From Streptomyces silvae (GTDB lineage Bacteria > Actinomycetota > Actinomycetes > Streptomycetales > Streptomycetaceae), in assembly GCF_016745505.1 (NCBI RefSeq), contig NZ_JAERUC010000149.1, forward strand, positions 34,417 to 98,416: a stretch of 64,000 nt of DNA, in the 5' to 3' direction. Both the position numbers and the translations under genes were made by a program. The notes beneath the pieces are model-generated. The model searched no databases. It was not told the DNA's origin and was given only the letters and a program-made list of their open reading frames with translations. Below are positions 30,659 through 39,242 of this stretch, piece after piece; the first letter of the stretch is position 1, and each line of letters begins with the position of its first letter.

Positions 30659-30671
30659 AGAGCAGTGCTCT
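30659..30671. promoter_or_regulatory. TetR operator site 2 (AGAGCA-N-TGCTCT)
   Basis: AGAGCAGTGCTCT has the same arms as site 1 and is centred at 30665, 53 bp away, about five helical turns. It lies 30 bp upstream of the TetR gene's -10 box. Confidence 0.7.
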
Positions 30672-30712
30672 CTTTTGTGTTCGGTGCTCCGATCGCGTGG
30701 CAGACTGATCCC

Positions 30713-31453
30713 ATGAGCACCATTCGAGGAGCCCGCGAACGCGCCCGTATCGAAGTCACCGCGGCGATCAAGGACGAGGCCAGGAGACAGCTCGCGGCCG
30801 AGGGCGCCGCGAAGCTCTCCCTCCGTGCCGTCGCCCGCGAGCTCGGCATGGTGTCCTCCGCGCTCTACCGCTACTTCCCCAGCCGCGACGACCTGCTGAC
30901 GGCGCTCATCGTGGACGCCTACGACGCGGTGGGTGAAGCGGCGGAGGCGGCCCGCGACAGGACGGGCGGCCCGGCCGGCCCCCATCCCGACCGCTGGCTG
31001 GCGGTCGCCGGCGCCGTACGGGAGTGGGCTCTGGCCCACCCTCATGAGTACGCGCTGATCTACGGCTCGCCCGTCCCCGGCTACACCGCTCCGCAGGACA
31101 CCGTCGGTCCTGCCTCCCGCGTGGGCCAGGTCCTGATCGGCGTCGTACGCGACGCCCACCGCACCGAGGGCCTCGCCGTCCCCCCGCAGGACCCCCTGCT
31201 GCGCGCCGAGGGCGCACGTATGGCGGCCGATCTGGCCGACGACCTCCCGCCGGCCGTCGCGGTGGCCCTGGTCTCCGCGTGGGCGCAGCTCTTCGGGCTG
31301 ATCTCCTTCGAGCTCTTCGGCCAGTTCACCCGTGTCGTCGAGGCACGCGAAGAGCTCTTCCGGCACGCCGTCCGTGAACTCGGGCGCTCGGTGGGCCTGC
31401 TGGACGGCCGACGCCCCGGGGGTGGCGGCGGGGCCGCGGGCGCGGGCGCCTGA
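30713..31453 (+). CDS. TetR/AcrR-family regulator with WHG (TetR_C_13-type) C-terminal domain
   Basis: A 246-aa regulator. The HTH is GAAKLSLRAVARELGMVSSALYRYFPSRDDLLTALIVDAY, the standard TetR pattern. The C-terminal domain contains RWLAVAGAVREWALAHPHEYALIYGSPVPGY, a WAxxHPxxYxLxYGxPxPGY motif typical of WHG-domain regulators, and ends in a Gly/Ala-rich tail. No ribosome site is present; CAGACT (30701-30706) lies 6 nt before the ATG, so the mRNA is probably leaderless. Two AGAGCA-N-TGCTCT palindromes in the divergent region suggest that it represses itself and the DUF385-type gene. Confidence 0.9.
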   Translation: MSTIRGARERARIEVTAAIKDEARRQLAAEGAAKLSLRAVARELGMVSSALYRYFPSRDDLLTALIVDAYDAVGEAAEAARDRTGGPAGPHPDRWLAVAGAVREWALAHPHEYALIYGSPVPGYTAPQDTVGPASRVGQVLIGVVRDAHRTEGLAVPPQDPLLRAEGARMAADLADDLPPAVAVALVSAWAQLFGLISFELFGQFTRVVEAREELFRHAVRELGRSVGLLDGRRPGGGGGAAGAGA

Positions 31454-31718
31454 CGCGTACCGGTTCTCCTAGCCGGAGGTGCGAGGTCTCCGGGGCCTGA
31501 AGCGCGTCGCCCCGGCCCCGGTACACGGCGCGCGGAGTCGGCCCCCGCCCCGGCACCCGGCGTGCGGAGTCGCCCCGGCACCCGGCGCGCCGAGATGAAG
31601 TGCCGGCAACGCCGCGCCGCCGTCGGCCGCGTGCGCCCCGTGTACTCCGCGGGGAGTATGCGGGATCGCCACGTCCGGCTGACGTGCGCCAGGGGTCGGC
31701 GCGTCTAGCGTGGCCGGT

Positions 31719-33047
31719 ATGCAGGATCAGCGAGCGCACCCGCGTACGGGGCCGGGAGGCCGGCGCCACGGCGGTCACGGGCCCCCGTGGCGCGGAAGGC
31801 ACGGCCCTGGCGGGGGTGGCCGGGGGAGGGGCGGTGTCGCGGAGAGGTTCGGCGGCCGGGAGAGGTGCGGTGACCGCCTGCCGTGGCCGTCGACCCTCGT
31901 GGTCGGCGTGATCGTGATGGTGGGCACCACCGTCGCCGCGCACGGCCAGGACCGTGAGCCGCTGGGCCTCGTCGCCCGGCTGCTCCTGTTCGCCGCGGTC
32001 GCCGTGCTGCTCGTACGGCACCGGCACCCCGCCCTCGCGGTGGCCGCGACGTCCGCCGCGACGCTGGTCTACCTCGGCCTGGGATATCCGTACGGCCCGG
32101 TCTTCATCGCCGTCGCCGTCGGCTGCTTCCGGGCCATCGTCTCCGGGCACCGCAAGGCCGCCTGGTGGTCGCTCGGAACCCTGTGGGCAGGGCATCTGCT
32201 GGCCGCACACTGGCTGTACCGGTGGCTGCCGCCGGAGGGCGACGGCCCGGCCCCCTGGGGCCAGGAGGCGTTCGTCACCGCCTGGGTCGTGGCGATCGTC
32301 GCCGCGGCCGAGCTCCTCCGGGTGCGCCGCGAGCAGTGGGCGGCCGCCAGGGCGCAGCGGGAGGCCGCGGAGAAGCGGCGGGCCGACCAGGAGCGGCTGC
32401 GCATGGCCCGCGAACTCCACGACGTCCTCGCCCACAGCATCTCCGTCATCAACGTCCAGGCGGGGGTGGGGCTGGCCCTGCTCGACTCCGACCCCGAACA
32501 GGCCCGTACGGCCCTCACCACCATCAAGTCCGCCAGCAAGGAAGCGCTCGGCGAGGTGCGTCAGGTGCTGGAGAACCTCAGGACACCGGGTGACGCACCC
32601 CGCGCCCCGGCCCCCGGCCTCGACCGCCTGCCCGAACTGGTCGACCAGGCCGCGGCGGCCGGGCTCACCGTGACCGTGGAGACGGACGGCACGCGCGTGC
32701 CGGTCCCGCCCGGCGCCGACCTCGCCGCCTTCCGCATCGTCCAGGAGGCCCTGACCAACGTGGTCCGGCACTCCGGATCGCGTACGGCGCACGTCCGCGT
32801 CACGTACGGGGGCGCGCACCTCGGGCTCCTCGTCGACGACGAGGGGCCGGCGACCGGCGACGACGCCGGGGGCAGCGGCAACGGGCTCATCGGGATGCGG
32901 GAGCGGGCCGCCGCGCTGGGTGGCACGATCGACGCGGGCCCCGGGCCCGACGGCGGATTCAGGGTCACCGCGGAACTCCCGCTGCGCCCCGGAGGCGAAG
33001 GCGGCCCCGCCGCACGGGACAAGACCGGAACGGAGGAGGCGTCGTGA
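31719..33047 (+). CDS. sensor histidine kinase (HisKA_3, NarL-type pair)
   Basis: A 442-aa membrane kinase. About five to six hydrophobic segments lie between residues ~50 and ~205 and have no sizeable extracellular loop, so sensing is probably intramembrane. The phospho-acceptor block is MARELHDVLAHSISVINVQAG (HisKA_3), and the ATP-binding region ends in GNGLIGMRERAAALGGTIDAGPGPDGGFRV. ATG at 31719 is preferred over GTG 31710: TAGCGT at 31706-31711 is a -10-like box 7 nt upstream, so the mRNA is likely leaderless. The first ~45 residues are Gly/Arg-rich. Its stop overlaps the response regulator's GTG. Confidence 0.92.
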   Translation: MQDQRAHPRTGPGGRRHGGHGPPWRGRHGPGGGGRGRGGVAERFGGRERCGDRLPWPSTLVVGVIVMVGTTVAAHGQDREPLGLVARLLLFAAVAVLLVRHRHPALAVAATSAATLVYLGLGYPYGPVFIAVAVGCFRAIVSGHRKAAWWSLGTLWAGHLLAAHWLYRWLPPEGDGPAPWGQEAFVTAWVVAIVAAAELLRVRREQWAAARAQREAAEKRRADQERLRMARELHDVLAHSISVINVQAGVGLALLDSDPEQARTALTTIKSASKEALGEVRQVLENLRTPGDAPRAPAPGLDRLPELVDQAAAAGLTVTVETDGTRVPVPPGADLAAFRIVQEALTNVVRHSGSRTAHVRVTYGGAHLGLLVDDEGPATGDDAGGSGNGLIGMRERAAALGGTIDAGPGPDGGFRVTAELPLRPGGEGGPAARDKTGTEEAS

Positions 33048-33709
33048 TCCGCGTACTGCTCGCCGACGACCAGTTGCTGGTCCGGGCCGGTTTCCGGGCG
33101 CTCCTGGACGCCCAGCCGGACATCGAGGTGGCCGGCGAGGCGGCCGACGGGGCGGAGGCCGTACGCCTGGTGCGTGAACTGCGCCCCGACACCGTGCTCA
33201 TGGACATCCGGATGCCGAAGCAGGACGGTCTGGCCGCGACCCGGGCGATCACCGGCGACCCGGCCCTGAGCGAGGTGAAGGTGGTCATGCTCACCACCTT
33301 CGAACTCGACGAGTACGTCTTCGAGGCGATCCGGTCGGGAGCCTCCGGCTTCCTCGTCAAGGACACCGAACCGGACGAGCTGCTGCGGGCGGTGCGCGCG
33401 GTGGTGGACGGGGACGCCCTGCTGTCGCCCGGAGTGACCCGGCGGCTGATCGCCGAGTTCGCGGCCCGCTCCAAGGAGCCCGCGGCGGCGACGCTCCTGG
33501 ACGGACTGACCGAACGCGAGCGTGAGGTCATGGCCCTGGTCGGCATCGGGCTCTCCAACGAGGAGATCGCCCGCAGACTCGTCGTCAGCCCGCTCACCGC
33601 CAAGACCCACGTCAGCCGCGCCATGGTCAAGCTGGGTGCCCGGGACCGGGCCCAACTCGTCGTGCTCGCCTACGAGTCGGGGCTCGTACGCCCCGGCTGG
33701 CTCGGCTGA
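33044..33709 (+). CDS. NarL/FixJ-family response regulator
   Basis: A 221-aa regulator with an N-terminal receiver (acidic pair Asp8/Asp9, phosphoacceptor Asp54 in VLMDIRMPKQDG, Thr84/85 and Lys106 in FLVKD) and a C-terminal LuxR HTH (LTEREREVMALVGIGLSNEEIARRLVVSPLTAKTHVSRAMVKLGARDRAQLV). The GTG at 33044 overlaps the kinase stop by 4 bp, so the pair is translationally coupled. The last 40 bp overlap, antisense, the 3' end of the DUF6332 gene. The target genes are not visible. Confidence 0.94.
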   Translation: MIRVLLADDQLLVRAGFRALLDAQPDIEVAGEAADGAEAVRLVRELRPDTVLMDIRMPKQDGLAATRAITGDPALSEVKVVMLTTFELDEYVFEAIRSGASGFLVKDTEPDELLRAVRAVVDGDALLSPGVTRRLIAEFAARSKEPAAATLLDGLTEREREVMALVGIGLSNEEIARRLVVSPLTAKTHVSRAMVKLGARDRAQLVVLAYESGLVRPGWLG

Positions 33710-33972
33710 ACGGGAGGCAGGGGCAGGCGCCGCTCCTCCGCCGCACGCGGGAAACGCCACAGGACATGGACGACCCGGAGGGCGAACGCCACTGCGCCGA
33801 GCGCAGCCCCGGCCCGGAACAGCACATGCTCGGCGCCGTCCGGCAGAGGGAGGAGCAGGGCGGGGAGTGACACCCCGGCGAACGTGGCCGCGGCCACCAT
33901 GACGCCGCTGAACAGGGCGTAGCCGATCTCGAGGGTCATCGCGTCCCGCTCCGCCTGAGTGCGTCGTGACAT
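33670..33972 (-). CDS. DUF6332 family small membrane protein
   Basis: A 100-aa protein with two transmembrane helices (EIGYALFSGVMVAAATFAGVSLPALLL and HVLFRAGAALGAVAFALRVVHVLWRF) and a Pro-rich tail. The start, MSRRTQAERDAMTLEIGYAL, has the family's characteristic N-terminus. ATG at 33972 has no ribosome site; GACACT lies 6 nt upstream (33979-33984), consistent with another leaderless message. Its last 40 bp are antisense to the response regulator's end, where the two genes converge. Function unknown. Confidence 0.75.
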   Translation of the reverse strand: MSRRTQAERDAMTLEIGYALFSGVMVAAATFAGVSLPALLLPLPDGAEHVLFRAGAALGAVAFALRVVHVLWRFPRAAEERRLPLPPVQPSQPGRTSPDS

Positions 33973-34142
33973 GTCCGAAGTGTCACAGGGGCCGTGGCCG
34001 ACGGCAAGGACGCCTCTCCGTCGCGCAGTCGGCACCGCCCCACAGCCGCTCCGCCGCACCGGCGGAACCGCCCCCGAAAGGACGATGCGTCTGCAATTAT
34101 TGTGCGTGCATGAATGGCGCGCTCCTCTGCTAGCGTGCGTCC

Positions 34143-34544
34143 ATGGCAGCGAAGAAGTCCGAGCAGGCGCTCGTCGGCGAGTGGCGCGCGATGCTCGCAC
34201 TGCACGCCAGGACCCTGGGTGAGCTCGACCGGGCACTGGGCCCGCAGGGCCTGGGAGCCAGTGACTTCGAGGTCCTGGACGTCCTCACGGAGGCCGCCGG
34301 CGAGCGTGGCGAGGGCTGCCTGCGCGTCCAGGAGATCGCGTCGCGCGTCCATCTCAGCCAGAGCGCACTGTCGAGGCTCGTGGCACGCCTGGAGAGGGAC
34401 GGCCTCGTACGCCGGGTGATGTGCGACGAGGACCGCCGCGGTGTGCGTGTCGAGCTGACGGACACCGGCCGGGCCCGCCACACGGAGGCCAGGCCCCTTC
34501 AGCGGGCGGTGCTCTCGCGGATGCTGGACCGCGCCGGGGAGTGA
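34143..34544 (+). CDS. MarR-family transcriptional regulator
   Basis: A 133-aa winged-helix regulator. The DNA-binding region is LRVQEIASRVHLSQSALSRLVARLERDGLVRRVMCDEDRRGVRVELTDTGRA, with the DxRxxxxxLT wing signature (DEDRRGVRVELT). TAGCGT (34131-34136) lies 6 nt before the ATG and there is no Shine-Dalgarno, so the mRNA is likely leaderless. A CAATTATTG palindrome (34094-34102) lies just upstream in an AT-rich dip and could be its operator. It converges on the mycothiol-type isomerase gene with a 10-bp gap; the regulated gene is uncertain. Confidence 0.9.
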   Translation: MAAKKSEQALVGEWRAMLALHARTLGELDRALGPQGLGASDFEVLDVLTEAAGERGEGCLRVQEIASRVHLSQSALSRLVARLERDGLVRRVMCDEDRRGVRVELTDTGRARHTEARPLQRAVLSRMLDRAGE

Positions 34545-34554
34545 GCCGGCCCGC

Positions 34555-35307
34555 TCACGACCAGACGACCGCCGAGTTCCTCGCCCACAGCCCGGCCACC
34601 TCCGCGTCCCCCGACACGTCGACCGACGAGAACGGGCGGCGATTCCACAGCGCGAGGTAGAGCTCCTCCGCCGTACCGCTCAGTGTGCAGTCGGCGGGCG
34701 TCTCCAGGCCGGCCGGCCCGCGCACCGTGCGCGGTGGCCCGTCCGACAGCCGTACGGTCCACACCGTGTCCGTGTCCACGGCCCGCACCCGGAGCGTGCG
34801 CGGCGGGTCCGTGCGCACCCGGCTCTTGGCGCGGGCGTGGAAGCCGGCCAGCAGTTCGTCGATCCCGTCCGCCGCGTGCGCAGGTGCCACGGGGGCCGGC
34901 GGGCCGCCCAGCGCCGACTCCGCGTCGACCCGGTGGATCCTGGTCTCGTGCGCCTGCCGGCGTGCCCAGAAGGCGACCGGGGACGGAGCGGGAAAGACGG
35001 TCCAGCACTCCAGACCGGCCGGCGCGGCCCGGAGCGCGTCCACCAGGAGGCGGTGGCCCTCGGTGAACCGGTCGAGCAACGCCTCGCCGTCCAGACCGGG
35101 TTCCTCGTCGGCCGGCCGGTGGGCCCGGTGCCCTTCGACGACGAACGCGGTCGCCCAGCGGTGCACCATGCTGGTGTGTTCGAGGAGGTCGCGCACCCGC
35201 CATTCCGGGCAGGTCGGGACCGGGGTGTCCGTCCCCGCCTCGCGGGCGGCCCGGGCGAGCGCACGGCCTTCCGCGGCGAGGGCTGTCAGGTGTTCGGAGG
35301 TCTCCAC
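34555..35307 (-). CDS. maleylpyruvate isomerase family mycothiol-dependent enzyme
   Basis: A 250-aa protein of the DinB-like/MDMPI superfamily. The N-terminal four-helix domain contains TPVPTCPEWRVRDLLEHTSMVHRWA (His of the metal triad) and FWARRQAHETRIHRVDAESALG (second His cluster, HExxxHRxD), the typical triad for a mycothiol-linked metal site. A C-terminal SCP2-like domain ends in ALWNRRPFSSVDVSGDAEVAGLW. Such proteins use mycothiol for isomerisation or detoxification. GTG at 35307 has CAAAAT 7 nt upstream and may be leaderless. It ends 10 bp from the converging MarR gene. Confidence 0.88.
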   Translation of the reverse strand: METSEHLTALAAEGRALARAAREAGTDTPVPTCPEWRVRDLLEHTSMVHRWATAFVVEGHRAHRPADEEPGLDGEALLDRFTEGHRLLVDALRAAPAGLECWTVFPAPSPVAFWARRQAHETRIHRVDAESALGGPPAPVAPAHAADGIDELLAGFHARAKSRVRTDPPRTLRVRAVDTDTVWTVRLSDGPPRTVRGPAGLETPADCTLSGTAEELYLALWNRRPFSSVDVSGDAEVAGLWARNSAVVWS

Positions 35308-35331
35308 GCCGGTGATTTTGCCAGAGACATG

Positions 35332-35700
35332 TCAGGCGCCCTGGGGGTGTGCGGAACGGCTCCGTCCCGGGCGGCGCAGCAGCCGGGAGAACCAGCCCAG
35401 CGCCCAGGCCTGCACGAGCACCGAGACCACCAGCGCGAGATACGTGAACCAGGCGGGCCCTCCCGAGTCCGCGCCGGTCATCGAACTGCCGAGAAGGAAG
35501 ACGAAGACGGTCGGCGCGGCCAGGAAGAACAGCCAGACACCCGCGAACGAGGCGTCCTCGTGGGACACGAACAGCGTGTCCACCGCGACGAACACCGCGA
35601 CCGCCAGCACGAGGCCGAGGTAGATCCGTGAAGCCGTGTTGCCGAAGGTCAGCCGTGCCGCCGTACGCAACCTCTGGTTGCCCGTCACCTGATGACTCAT
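35332..35700 (-). CDS. SCO4225-like small membrane protein
   Basis: A 122-aa protein with three hydrophobic segments (ASRIYLGLVLAVAVFVAVDTLFV, AGVWLFFLAAPTVFVFLLG, and WFTYLALVVSVLVQAWALGWF). The motif NTASRIYLG...VDTLFVSHEDASFAGVWLF matches my memory of the SCO4225 membrane family. The ATG follows GGGGAG with a 5-nt spacer. Its stop is 25 bp upstream of the isomerase start on the same strand, in the order membrane protein then isomerase. Function unknown. Confidence 0.7.
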   Translation of the reverse strand: MSHQVTGNQRLRTAARLTFGNTASRIYLGLVLAVAVFVAVDTLFVSHEDASFAGVWLFFLAAPTVFVFLLGSSMTGADSGGPAWFTYLALVVSVLVQAWALGWFSRLLRRPGRSRSAHPQGA

Positions 35701-35770
35701 GTCCGCTCCCCTGGATGGCTGATACCTCCATCGTGCGCCGGGGGAGCCGGAGGTGCCTGAGTACGGCTAC

Positions 35771-37003
35771 TCAATCGTTCGGGTGTTCGCCCGCGTTGCG
35801 GGCCGTCCAGCCCAGGACCGCCGCCGTCGCGGCGAGCAGGGTCACCGTGGTGAGGGCCACCGGGAGCGAGATCCAGTCGGCGAGGAAGCCGATCACCGGA
35901 GGCCCCAGGAGCATCCCGCCGTACCCGAGGGTCGAGGCGGCGGCCACCCCGCTGGGGCCCGCCAGCGCGCCCGCGCGGCCGACCGCCACGGGGAAGATGT
36001 TGGCCAGGCCCAGACCGGCCACGGCGAAGCCGAGCAGGACGAGCCAGACGGCCGGAGCCAGCGCGCCGAGCAGCATCCCCGCCGCGGCCGTGGCCCCGCC
36101 GGCCACCAGCGTGCGGGTCTGCCCGAAGCGTTCGAGGAGGGCGGTGCCGGTGAGCCTGCCGATGGCCATCGTCAGCGCGAACAGGGAGTACCCCGCGGCG
36201 GCGAGGCCCGGCGTGGCCCCCAGGTCCTGGCTGAGGTGCAGCGCCCCCCACTCGGCCAGCGCGCCCTCGCCGTACGCCGTGCACAGAGCGATGACGCCGA
36301 ACAGGACGACGATCCGGCGCGCATGGGTGCCCATCCCCTTCGGCCGGTCCGGGGCGTCCGCCGCCGACAGCTCCGTGGCGGGTGCGGCGGGCCGGCCGCG
36401 CAGGAGCACCGGGGCGGTCACCGCGGTGACGAGGAGGCCCAGGCCCGTCAGGGCGAAGAGGTGCGTCGCGGGCGACAGGCTGCCCGCGACCAGCCCGCCG
36501 ATCCCCGCGCCGGCCATGCCGCCGAAGCTGAACGCGGCGTGGAAGCTCGGCATCACGGGGCGGCGCAGCGCGGAGACCAGGTCCACCGCCGCGCTGTTCA
36601 TCGCCACGTTCAGCCCGCCGTACGCGGCGCCGAAGACCAGGAGCACGAGGCCCAGGGCGAGGGCCGAACCGGTCTGCGCCGGAAGGGCGATGCTCAGGGA
36701 CAGCAGCACACCGCAGGCCACGGTGACCGCATGGCTTCCGTAGCGCCGGCAGAGCCTTCCGGTGAGCATCATGGTGATCACCGCACCGGCGGAGACCCCG
36801 AGCAGGGCGAGCCCGAGGGTGGAAGCGCTGGCCCCCGTCTGGTGCTTGATGGCCGGAATGCGGACCACCCAGCCGGCGAAGAGGAACCCGTCGAGGGCGA
36901 AGAACACGGTCAAGGCGGCACGGAGGCGGGCCGACGAGGGTGGTGCGGTGTCTCCGCCACGTTCCCCCGACAGGGCCGTCCGCAGTTTGTTTACTTGCGG
37001 CAC
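35771..37003 (-). CDS. MFS transporter
   Basis: A 410-aa, 12-TM major facilitator. The first helix region is LTVFFALDGFLFAGWVVRIPAIKHQTGAS, the loop 2-3 motif is GRLCRRYGSHAV, and later blocks include YGGLNVAMNSAAVDLV and SFHAAFSFGGMAGAGIGG, a pattern seen in the YbjJ/FucP-like group of MFS proteins. I start it at GTG 37003, because TTGCGC-N18-TATGCT (37010-37039, reverse strand) ends 6 nt upstream, giving a leaderless mRNA. It is divergent from a ROK-type regulator, which probably controls it; the substrate may then be a sugar or sugar-like compound. Confidence 0.88.
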   Translation of the reverse strand: MPQVNKLRTALSGERGGDTAPPSSARLRAALTVFFALDGFLFAGWVVRIPAIKHQTGASASTLGLALLGVSAGAVITMMLTGRLCRRYGSHAVTVACGVLLSLSIALPAQTGSALALGLVLLVFGAAYGGLNVAMNSAAVDLVSALRRPVMPSFHAAFSFGGMAGAGIGGLVAGSLSPATHLFALTGLGLLVTAVTAPVLLRGRPAAPATELSAADAPDRPKGMGTHARRIVVLFGVIALCTAYGEGALAEWGALHLSQDLGATPGLAAAGYSLFALTMAIGRLTGTALLERFGQTRTLVAGGATAAAGMLLGALAPAVWLVLLGFAVAGLGLANIFPVAVGRAGALAGPSGVAAASTLGYGGMLLGPPVIGFLADWISLPVALTTVTLLAATAAVLGWTARNAGEHPND

Positions 37004-37009
37004 AAAGTG

Positions 37010-37039
37010 AGCATAGGGTGGTCCCGCGACCGGGCGCAA
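37010..37039 (-). promoter_or_regulatory. Promoter of the MFS gene (TTGCGC-N18-TATGCT), leaderless
   Basis: On the reverse strand TTGCGC (37034-37039), 18 bp and TATGCT (37010-37015) precede the GTG at 37003 by 6 nt. Just inside the gene CCGCA and TGCGG (around 36981-37000) form an inverted repeat, a possible operator for the divergent ROK regulator. Confidence 0.55.
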
Positions 37040-37124
37040 GGTCCCCGCACCGGTGACCGGCCGGTGAACGGTGCCGGATGCCGGGGCGTCGGCATCGGCT
37101 CCGGATCATGGGAGACTCGCCCCC

Positions 37125-38339
37125 ATGAACGGCAAGTCGACCACCACGCGGACGAAGCTGGAGAGGGGCCGCAGCGCGCTCGGGCCCGCCCTGGAGCTCG
37201 TGCACACGGGCCGTGCCCCCACCCGCGCCGTCCTCACCTCCGAGCTCGGCGTCACCCGGGCCACCGCCGGTGCGGTGGCCGCGGAGCTCGAGGCGCTCGG
37301 GCTCATCAAGGTCGACTCCAGCCCGGGCTCCGCCGCAGGTTCGCAGGGCCGCCCCTCGCACCGGCTGTCCGTCCTGGACAGCGGGCCGGTGGCCCTCGCC
37401 GCCCAGGTGCACTCCGACGGCTTCCGCGCCGCGCTCGTGGGGCTCGGGGGCAGGATCGTGGCCACCGCGCCCGGCTGCGTCGCCGTCATGGCCGACCCCG
37501 CCCAGGTCCTCGGCGAGGTCGTCGAGGCGGGGGCACAGCTCCTGCGTGAGAGCGGGCTGCGCTGCGTCGGCTCCGGCCTTGCCGTGCCCTCCGCCGTCGC
37601 CGAACCCGAGGGGACGGCGCTCAACCCCCTGCACATCGCCTGGCCCGCGGGGGCGCCGGTCCGGGAGGTCTTCTCCGCCTGCGTACGCGCCGCGGGCATC
37701 GCCGGTCCCGCCTTCACCGCCAACGACGTCAACCTCGCCGCCCTCGCCGAGCACCGGCACGGCGCCGGGCGCGGTGCCCAGCACCTGCTCTGCGTCGCCA
37801 CCGGCCACCGCGGCGTGGGCGGCGCCCTCGTCCTGGACGGCCGTCTGCACAGCGGGAGTTCGGGTCTCGCCCTCGAAGTGGGACACCTCACCGTGAACCC
37901 CGAGGGCCGCCCCTGCCACTGCGGCGGGCGGGGCTGCCTCGACGTCGAGACGGACCCCCTGGCCTTCCTTGTCGCGGCCCGCCGGGAGCCCGGCCCCGAG
38001 GAGTCCCTGCTCAAGCAGTCCGGTGACCTGCTGCGCACGGAGTACGGCGACCCCGATGTACGGGCCGCCGCCGAGGAGCTGATCGACCGGCTCGGCCTCG
38101 GCCTCGCCGGGCTGGTCAACATCCTCAACCCGGACCGGATCATCCTGGGCGGCCTGCACCGCGATCTCCTGGAGGCCGACCCCGAACGTCTGCGGGCCGT
38201 GGTCGCCGACCGCAGTCTCTGGGGCCGCAGCGGAAGTGTGCCGATCCTGTCCTGCACGCTCGACCACAACAGCCTGGTGGGCGCGGCCGAGCTGGCCTGG
38301 CAGCCCGTACTCGACGACCCGCTGGCCGCACTGGCCTGA
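37125..38339 (+). CDS. ROK-family transcriptional regulator (HTH + ROK)
   Basis: A 404-aa protein with an N-terminal winged HTH (SALGPALELVHTGRAPTRAVLTSELGVTRATAGAVAAELEALGLI) and a C-terminal ROK domain. The zinc motif is CHCGGRGCLD, and LNPDRIILGGL near the C-terminus is typical. It retains TANDVNLAALAEHR, the NDxN-type motif containing the catalytic Asp of ROK kinases, though the DxGxT phosphate loop is not seen (LAAQVHSDGFRAALV in its place), so it is unlikely to be a kinase. ATG 37125 is used; the longer start at 37071 overlaps the promoter region. It is divergent from the MFS transporter gene and probably senses its substrate. Confidence 0.9.
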   Translation: MNGKSTTTRTKLERGRSALGPALELVHTGRAPTRAVLTSELGVTRATAGAVAAELEALGLIKVDSSPGSAAGSQGRPSHRLSVLDSGPVALAAQVHSDGFRAALVGLGGRIVATAPGCVAVMADPAQVLGEVVEAGAQLLRESGLRCVGSGLAVPSAVAEPEGTALNPLHIAWPAGAPVREVFSACVRAAGIAGPAFTANDVNLAALAEHRHGAGRGAQHLLCVATGHRGVGGALVLDGRLHSGSSGLALEVGHLTVNPEGRPCHCGGRGCLDVETDPLAFLVAARREPGPEESLLKQSGDLLRTEYGDPDVRAAAEELIDRLGLGLAGLVNILNPDRIILGGLHRDLLEADPERLRAVVADRSLWGRSGSVPILSCTLDHNSLVGAAELAWQPVLDDPLAALA

Positions 38340-38351
38340 CCGCCCGGTCCC

Positions 38352-39242
38352 TCAGGCCTCGGCCAGGGCGAACGCCCGCGCCGGATGGTCCACGAGCACC
38401 GCCTCCAGGAGCTCCTCGCCGAGCGACCGCACCAGCCGTGGACGCAGCCCCCGCAACAGGTACGGCATCCCCGGCGTCCCGGGCACCGTCGTGTCGCCGC
38501 CGAGCAGCAACTGCCCGCCGAACCCGGCCTCGGCGAGCGCGGCGAGCTGCTCGGGGAGCCGCCAGTCCGTGGCGTGATGCGCCCGCGAAGGACCGTCGAA
38601 CGCCAGGAACGCACCTGCCCGGGCGGCGTCGAGCTGCGCGACGCCGTCCGGGAACCGGCCCAGGTGGCCGAGGATCACCCGCCGCGGCTCCATACCCAGT
38701 TCCCCGCACAGCAGATCCAGCACGTCCCCCGCACCCGTACCCAGCTCCAGATGGACGGCGACCGGCGCCCCCGTACGGTGATGGGCCCCGGCGGCCGCCC
38801 TCATCGTGTGCCGCGCGTGCGCGTCGAGGCCGTGGAACGCCCCGGCCACCTTGATCAGCCCCGCCCGTACGCCCGTGGCCCCGATCCCGTCCGTGATCTC
38901 CGAGACGAACAGCTCCTCCAGCTCCGGCATGATCCGGCCGAGCGACTCGGGCGTGTAATGGGCCGCTTGATGCAGCCCGGTCGCCGCGACGATCCGGGCC
39001 CCGACCGCCCGCGACAGGGCCGCCAGATCCGCGGGCCGCCTGCCCATGCCGTACGGGGTCCACTGGACGACCGTCCGCCCGCCCAGCGCGTGGAAGTCCC
39101 GCAGCCGCCCGCCGGCGTCCTCCGGGTCGTCCAGCTCCAGCCCGGGCAGCACCGGCGTACGGATGAAGAGGTGGTCGTGCGCGTCGCAGACCCCGAGCTC
39201 CCCGGCGGGGACGTCCCCGAGGACCGTACGGACCCGGGTCAC
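38352..39242 (-). CDS. phosphotriesterase-family (amidohydrolase fold) protein
   Basis: A 296-aa TIM-barrel metal hydrolase. The N-terminus VLGDVPAGELGVCDAHDHLFIR carries the HxH metal motif of the phosphotriesterase family (usually GxTLxHEHL-like). The bridging residue should be the Lys of AGLIKVAGAFHGL; further ligands are in VAVHLELGTGAG (His), RVILGHLGRF (GHLxR) and QLLLGGDTT (Asp). The natural reaction is probably lactone or ester hydrolysis rather than paraoxon. GTG at 39242 overlaps the DUF4865 stop codon by 4 bp (GTGA), after GGGGGA, so translation is coupled to DUF4865. It is the last gene in a TetR-DUF4865-hydrolase operon. Confidence 0.82.
   Translation of the reverse strand: MTRVRTVLGDVPAGELGVCDAHDHLFIRTPVLPGLELDDPEDAGGRLRDFHALGGRTVVQWTPYGMGRRPADLAALSRAVGARIVAATGLHQAAHYTPESLGRIMPELEELFVSEITDGIGATGVRAGLIKVAGAFHGLDAHARHTMRAAAGAHHRTGAPVAVHLELGTGAGDVLDLLCGELGMEPRRVILGHLGRFPDGVAQLDAARAGAFLAFDGPSRAHHATDWRLPEQLAALAEAGFGGQLLLGGDTTVPGTPGMPYLLRGLRPRLVRSLGEELLEAVLVDHPARAFALAEA

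Noticed and set aside
30665..30712. In-frame start at 30665 for the TetR gene
   Set aside because: It would cover one of the operators and the -10 box; ATG 30713 is exactly 6 nt downstream of CAGACT.
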